Source: Pedobacter africanus
GTDB lineage: Bacteria; Bacteroidota; Bacteroidia; Sphingobacteriales; Sphingobacteriaceae
Direction: 5' to 3'
Assembly: GCF_900176535.1 (NCBI RefSeq)
Contig: NZ_FWXT01000002.1
Span: 558,001-622,000 of the forward strand
DNA length: 64,000 nucleotides
Below are positions 60,374 through 64,000 of the stretch, one piece after another. Every line of letters begins with the position of its first letter. The first letter of the stretch is position 1. The translations under genes were made by a program, and so were the position numbers. Below the pieces are notes generated by a model. The model saw only the letters and a program-made list of their open reading frames with translations, made no database searches and had not been told where the DNA came from.

Positions 60374-61567
60374 ATGATTATTGAACCTAGAATGCGTGGG
60401 TTTATATGCCTTACAGCACATCCAACTGGATGTGAACAAAATGTAATCAACCAGATCGAATATGTAAAATCCAAAGGTACTATTGAAGGGCCTAAAAAGG
60501 TATTGGTTATTGGTGCATCAACAGGATTTGGTCTTGCCTCCAGAATCACAAGTGCATTTGGATCGGGTGCTGCCACGATTGGTGTTTTCTTTGAAAAGCC
60601 ACCTGCACCAGGAAAAACAGCTTCACCGGGCTGGTACAATACTGCTGCTTTTGAAAAGCAAGCCATTAAAGCCGGCTTGTACGCCAAAAGCATAAATGGA
60701 GATGCTTTTTCGGATGAGATTAAACAAAAAACACTTGAACTCATAAAAAAAGACCTTGGGCAGGTTGATCTGGTGATTTATAGCCTGGCCTCGCCAAAAA
60801 GGACCCATCCTAAAACAGGAGTGGTATATAGTTCTGTATTAAAGCCTATCGGTGATTCTATTTTCAGTAACAAAACAGTTGATTTTCACACCGGCATAGT
60901 CTCAGAGGTATCTATAGTTCCGGCCAATGAAGAAGAAATCGAAAACACGGTAGCTGTAATGGGGGGAGAAGACTGGGAGATGTGGATCAATGAACTGAAA
61001 GAAGCAGGGTTACTGGCTGAAGGAGCAGAAACAGTTGCTTATTCCTACATTGGTCCTGCGGTAACAGAACCTGTATACAGGAAAGGAACCATAGGCCGGG
61101 CAAAGGACCACCTGGAGTCTACAGCCTTCAGTATCACGAACAGTTTAAAAGACATTGGAGGCAAAGCTTTTGTCTCAGTAAACAAGGCGCTGGTTACCCA
61201 GGCCAGTTCAGCTATCCCCGTAATTCCTTTATATATATCATTGCTGTATAAGGTTATGAAACAAAAGGGTATTCATGAAGGCTGTATAGAGCAAATACAA
61301 CGTTTATTTTCAGAAAGACTGTATAGTGGCAACGAAATACCTGTTGATCCTGAAGGACGTATCCGTATCGACGATTGGGAAATGCGCGATGATGTTCAAA
61401 CAGAAGTAGCCAGGCTCTGGGCCGAAGCTACAGATGAAAGCTTACCTTTAATTGGTGATTTGCCTGGTTATAAACGGGACTTCCTGAATTTATTTGGTTT
61501 TGATGTTGCAGGTGTGGACTACGGAAAAGATACCGATGAAATGGTAGAAATACCGGGACTGGTATAA
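60374..61567 (+). CDS. fabV: Trans-2-enoyl-CoA/ACP reductase FabV
   Basis: Reduces the enoyl bond in the last step of fatty-acid elongation, using NADH. The 397-residue length and N-terminus MIIEPRMRGFICLTAHPTGC are diagnostic of FabV rather than FabI. The NAD-binding region is VLVIGASTGFGLASRI (about 44-60); LVIYSLASPKRTHPKTG (about 133-149) and the active-site Tyr-x8-Lys motif, YRKGTIGRAK preceded by SYIGPAVTEPV (about 224-245), are present. FabV is naturally tolerant of triclosan. Monocistronic by position; the next gene starts 12 bases later. Confidence 0.95.
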   Translation: MIIEPRMRGFICLTAHPTGCEQNVINQIEYVKSKGTIEGPKKVLVIGASTGFGLASRITSAFGSGAATIGVFFEKPPAPGKTASPGWYNTAAFEKQAIKAGLYAKSINGDAFSDEIKQKTLELIKKDLGQVDLVIYSLASPKRTHPKTGVVYSSVLKPIGDSIFSNKTVDFHTGIVSEVSIVPANEEEIENTVAVMGGEDWEMWINELKEAGLLAEGAETVAYSYIGPAVTEPVYRKGTIGRAKDHLESTAFSITNSLKDIGGKAFVSVNKALVTQASSAIPVIPLYISLLYKVMKQKGIHEGCIEQIQRLFSERLYSGNEIPVDPEGRIRIDDWEMRDDVQTEVARLWAEATDESLPLIGDLPGYKRDFLNLFGFDVAGVDYGKDTDEMVEIPGLV

Positions 61568-61579
61568 GGCAACTGAAGT

Positions 61580-62383
61580 ATGGGCTTAAGGAAACTCTGG
61601 AAGAAACTGACGAAAGGGAAAGTACAAAGATACGGCTGGTCCGGTAATTATCAGTCCTGGCATGACGTATTGAAAAATGCCAATGGTTATGATGCCGGTG
61701 TTATTCTTGAAATAACTAAAAATGCCTTATTGAAAGTAAAAAGGGGCGAGGCAGCTTACGAAAGGGATTCGGTACTTTTTGATAAAAAAGAATATCCCTT
61801 TCCATTGTTATCCTTCCTGCTTCACAGTGCAGTTTCTAAAAAAAAGCCGCTTCATGTATTGGATTTTGGCGGATCACTGGGCAGCACCTATTACCAGATC
61901 CGGGAATTTCTGACGCCTGAAGTATGTTCAAGCTGGAGTGTAGTAGAGCAGGAACATTATGTAGTTGCCGGCAACACCCATTTTCAGGATCAGCAATTGA
62001 AGTTTTACCGCTCAATTGAAGCTTGTATGCAAGATCAGCAAATTGATTTTGTTTTACTTTCCAGCTCAGTTCAGTATCTCGAACAGCCGCATGCCTTTCT
62101 TGATAAATTGGCAACTTATAATTTTGAATTTATTCTTTTTGACAGAACAGCCTTTCATTACGGAGATAAAGACCGGCTAACATTACAAGTCGTACCTCCT
62201 GAAATTTATCCTGCATCTTATCCTTCCTGGTTCTTTAACCAGGAAGGATTTCTGAAACACTTCTCTGATCAATATCAACTGGTGGCCGATTTTTCATCCT
62301 ATGTAGAAGGTGAGCCTATTCTTTACATCGACAACAAGCCGGTTGCATACAGCAAAGGCTTTTATTTTAAACATAAAAAATAG
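61580..62383 (+). CDS. TIGR04325-family methyltransferase
   Basis: A 267-residue SAM-dependent methyltransferase-like protein; VLDFGGSLGSTYYQIREFL (about 93-111) is the SAM-binding glycine motif and VVEQEHYVVAGN (about 122-133) the acidic second strand. The family occurs in polysaccharide and lipid biosynthesis loci. QYLEQPHAFLDKLATYNFEFILFDRTAF is typical. It begins 12 bases after fabV, so it is probably cotranscribed. Substrate unknown. Confidence 0.8.
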   Translation: MGLRKLWKKLTKGKVQRYGWSGNYQSWHDVLKNANGYDAGVILEITKNALLKVKRGEAAYERDSVLFDKKEYPFPLLSFLLHSAVSKKKPLHVLDFGGSLGSTYYQIREFLTPEVCSSWSVVEQEHYVVAGNTHFQDQQLKFYRSIEACMQDQQIDFVLLSSSVQYLEQPHAFLDKLATYNFEFILFDRTAFHYGDKDRLTLQVVPPEIYPASYPSWFFNQEGFLKHFSDQYQLVADFSSYVEGEPILYIDNKPVAYSKGFYFKHKK

Positions 62384-62532
62384 ACAAGTAAACATCCGGC
62401 AGCAAGGTTTTTCTTTGTTTTGGTACTTTCTTCGTGTACATTTTACACTTTAAATCCCTGATAATAAATGCATTTTGATGGTGCTGGATTCAAAGTAATG
62501 TAATAATTTAGCGACACTTAAGACAAAACCAA

Positions 62533-64000
62533 ATGAACATTAAGAAAGTACTTATTGCCAATCGGGGCGAAATTGCCATCCGTATTGAGCGCGCCTGTAG
62601 TGAGCTGAATATCCAGACAGTCGCGGTTTATACTTATGAGGACCGTTATTCTCTGCACCGTTACAAAGCCGATGAGGCGTATCAGATTGGAGAAGATCAT
62701 GAACCACTGAAACCCTATCTGGATATGAATGCCATTATTGAAATGGCTAAATATAGCGGAGCCGATGCCATCCACCCCGGATATGGATTTTTATCTGAAA
62801 ATGAAGAGTTTGCAAAAAGGTGTGCGCAAAATGGTATTGTATTTATTGGCCCCAGACCAGATGTAATGCGTGCCCTTGGTGATAAGGTAACTGCTAAAAC
62901 TGTGGCAAAAGCTGCGGGCTTACCGATTATTGAGAGTAATGAACAAGAACTAAAGACAATTGAAACAGCGTTGAAAGAAGCGCATCGGATCGGTTATCCC
63001 CTGATGATCAAAGCCGCTTCTGGTGGAGGTGGAAGAGGGATGCGCATTGTACGAAACGACGAACAACTGGAAAAAGGCTTTTCGGAAGCCAGGAGTGAGG
63101 CAAAAAACGCTTTTGGCGACGATACCATATTTCTTGAAAAATTTATTGACCGCCCGCGCCACATTGAAGTCCAGATCGTAGCTGACAGTCACGGTGAGGT
63201 GGTCCATTTGTATGAACGCGATTGTTCTGTGCAACGTCGTTTTCAAAAGGTAGTAGAGTTGGCACCATCGTTAAATTTAAGTCAGCAAACCAGGGACCAG
63301 CTTTATCACTACGCTACTTCTATTGCAAAAGCAGTGCAGTACAATAATGTTGGAACGGTTGAATTTCTTATAGACCAGGCCGAGCATATTTATTTTATAG
63401 AAGTAAACCCAAGGATACAGGTTGAACATACTGTTACAGAGATGATTACCGGCATAGACCTGATCAAAACTCAATTATTTATTGCTGATGGTCATCGTCT
63501 TTCAGACGCTGAAATTGGCCTGTCCAATCAGCATAGCATCATGTGCAATGGTTTTGCCATGCAATGCAGGATTACAACTGAAGATCCTGCAAATGACTTC
63601 AAACCTGATTATGGAACACTGATCACTTACAGGAATGCGACAGGCTTCGGCATCAGATTAGACGAGGGGAGTACCTATCCCGGCATGAAAATTAGCCCCT
63701 TTTTTGACTCTATGCTTGTTAAGGTAAGCACAAGCGGGGCTACCCTGGAAGATGCCGCCAGAAAAATGAACCGGGCGCTGAGGGAATTCAGGATCAGGGG
63801 AGTTAAAAACAATGTACAGTTTCTGGAGAACCTGATCAATCACCCCACCTTTATTCAGGGAAAGGCTACTGTCAATTTCATACAGGAACATCCTGAACTT
63901 TTTGAATCTAAAAAAAGGCTTGACAGAGGTACAAGGATTCTGACCTATTTAGGAGAGGTCTCTGTAAATGGAAATCCGGATATACGGTTTGTGGACGAAA
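62533..64000 (+). CDS. pyc: Pyruvate carboxylase, N-terminal part
   Basis: Starts at ATG 62533 and remains open to the end of the window (489 codons), so it is truncated. It contains the biotin carboxylase part: KKVLIANRGEIAIRI start, HPGYGFLSENEEF near 82, ASGGGGRGMRIVRN ATP loop near 159, DRPRHIEVQI near 204, ERDCSVQRRFQKVVE near 224, and VNPRIQVEHTVTE near 290. The downstream segment FFDSMLVKVSTSGATLEDA and RGTRILTYLGEVSVNGNP near 460-480 begins the linker to the carboxyltransferase domain and marks it as pyruvate carboxylase, not acetyl-CoA carboxylase. It refills oxaloacetate from pyruvate and bicarbonate. Confidence 0.92.
   Translation, partial: MNIKKVLIANRGEIAIRIERACSELNIQTVAVYTYEDRYSLHRYKADEAYQIGEDHEPLKPYLDMNAIIEMAKYSGADAIHPGYGFLSENEEFAKRCAQNGIVFIGPRPDVMRALGDKVTAKTVAKAAGLPIIESNEQELKTIETALKEAHRIGYPLMIKAASGGGGRGMRIVRNDEQLEKGFSEARSEAKNAFGDDTIFLEKFIDRPRHIEVQIVADSHGEVVHLYERDCSVQRRFQKVVELAPSLNLSQQTRDQLYHYATSIAKAVQYNNVGTVEFLIDQAEHIYFIEVNPRIQVEHTVTEMITGIDLIKTQLFIADGHRLSDAEIGLSNQHSIMCNGFAMQCRITTEDPANDFKPDYGTLITYRNATGFGIRLDEGSTYPGMKISPFFDSMLVKVSTSGATLEDAARKMNRALREFRIRGVKNNVQFLENLINHPTFIQGKATVNFIQEHPELFESKKRLDRGTRILTYLGEVSVNGNPDIRFVDE

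Overview
The window is chromosomal DNA from a member of the Bacteroidota, most probably Sphingobacteriaceae and Pedobacter-like. Supporting signs are two SusC/SusD outer-membrane pairs, an ECF sigma/FecR pair feeding a SusC with an N-terminal signalling domain, short Bacteroidetes-type promoters (TTTG-N19/20-TAnnTTTG) in front of both tRNA genes, a Bacteroidetes-style MQO, FabV and short arginine decarboxylase, and few Shine-Dalgarno sequences. I saw no insertion sequence, prophage or CRISPR array. The genes at both ends (PepD and pyruvate carboxylase) are cut by the window.

Layout. 1-6.2 kb: housekeeping genes (PepD, CysE-CysM, an EnvC-like amidase activator, TruC, DnaA, tRNA-Glu). 6.3-11.4 kb: a stand-alone SusC/SusD pair between tRNA-Glu and tRNA-Thr. 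11.6-31.4 kb: mixed core metabolism and small regulators (MarR/GNAT, M23 peptidase, MQO, AsmA-like, OsmC, ProBA, a PAS histidine kinase with a CheY-like regulator, sugar phosphomutase, LysC/LysA, acyl-CoA dehydrogenase, FolB, thioesterase, Hsp20, TlpA-like thioredoxin). 31.5-40.2 kb: a tight minus-strand operon of signalling and cell-wall genes. 40.5-47.4 kb: arginine decarboxylase, arginase, ArgS, an AI-2E-family permease and MnmE. 47.5-58.5 kb: a glycan-utilisation locus. 58.6-64 kb: a HipA-like kinase/DUF3037 pair, Idi, FabV, a TIGR04325 methyltransferase and pyruvate carboxylase.

The most interesting region is 31464-40235. One operon encodes a degenerate FHA protein, a 32-residue membrane microprotein (39183-39281, easily missed), a membrane-anchored PP2C phosphatase, a 1329-residue protein that fuses a SEDS (RodA/FtsW) glycosyltransferase to a class B penicillin-binding transpeptidase, a second FHA protein, and a membrane-spanning Ser/Thr kinase with an SH3-like outer domain. 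The gene content mirrors the actinobacterial pstP-rodA-pbpA-pknA/B-fha cluster, but here RodA and PbpA form one polypeptide and SH3-like replaces PASTA. I infer phospho-regulated peptidoglycan synthesis.

The second highlight is 47460-58539. A PNGase F-like deglycosylase, ECF sigma, FecR, STN-type SusC, SusD, a DUF5017-like lipoprotein and a GH20 hexosaminidase together suggest use of N-linked glycans from glycoproteins. A minus-strand terminator in the susC leader suggests a cis-antisense RNA like DonS of Bacteroides N-glycan loci.

All calls come from reading the sequence and recognising families from memory; no database search was run.
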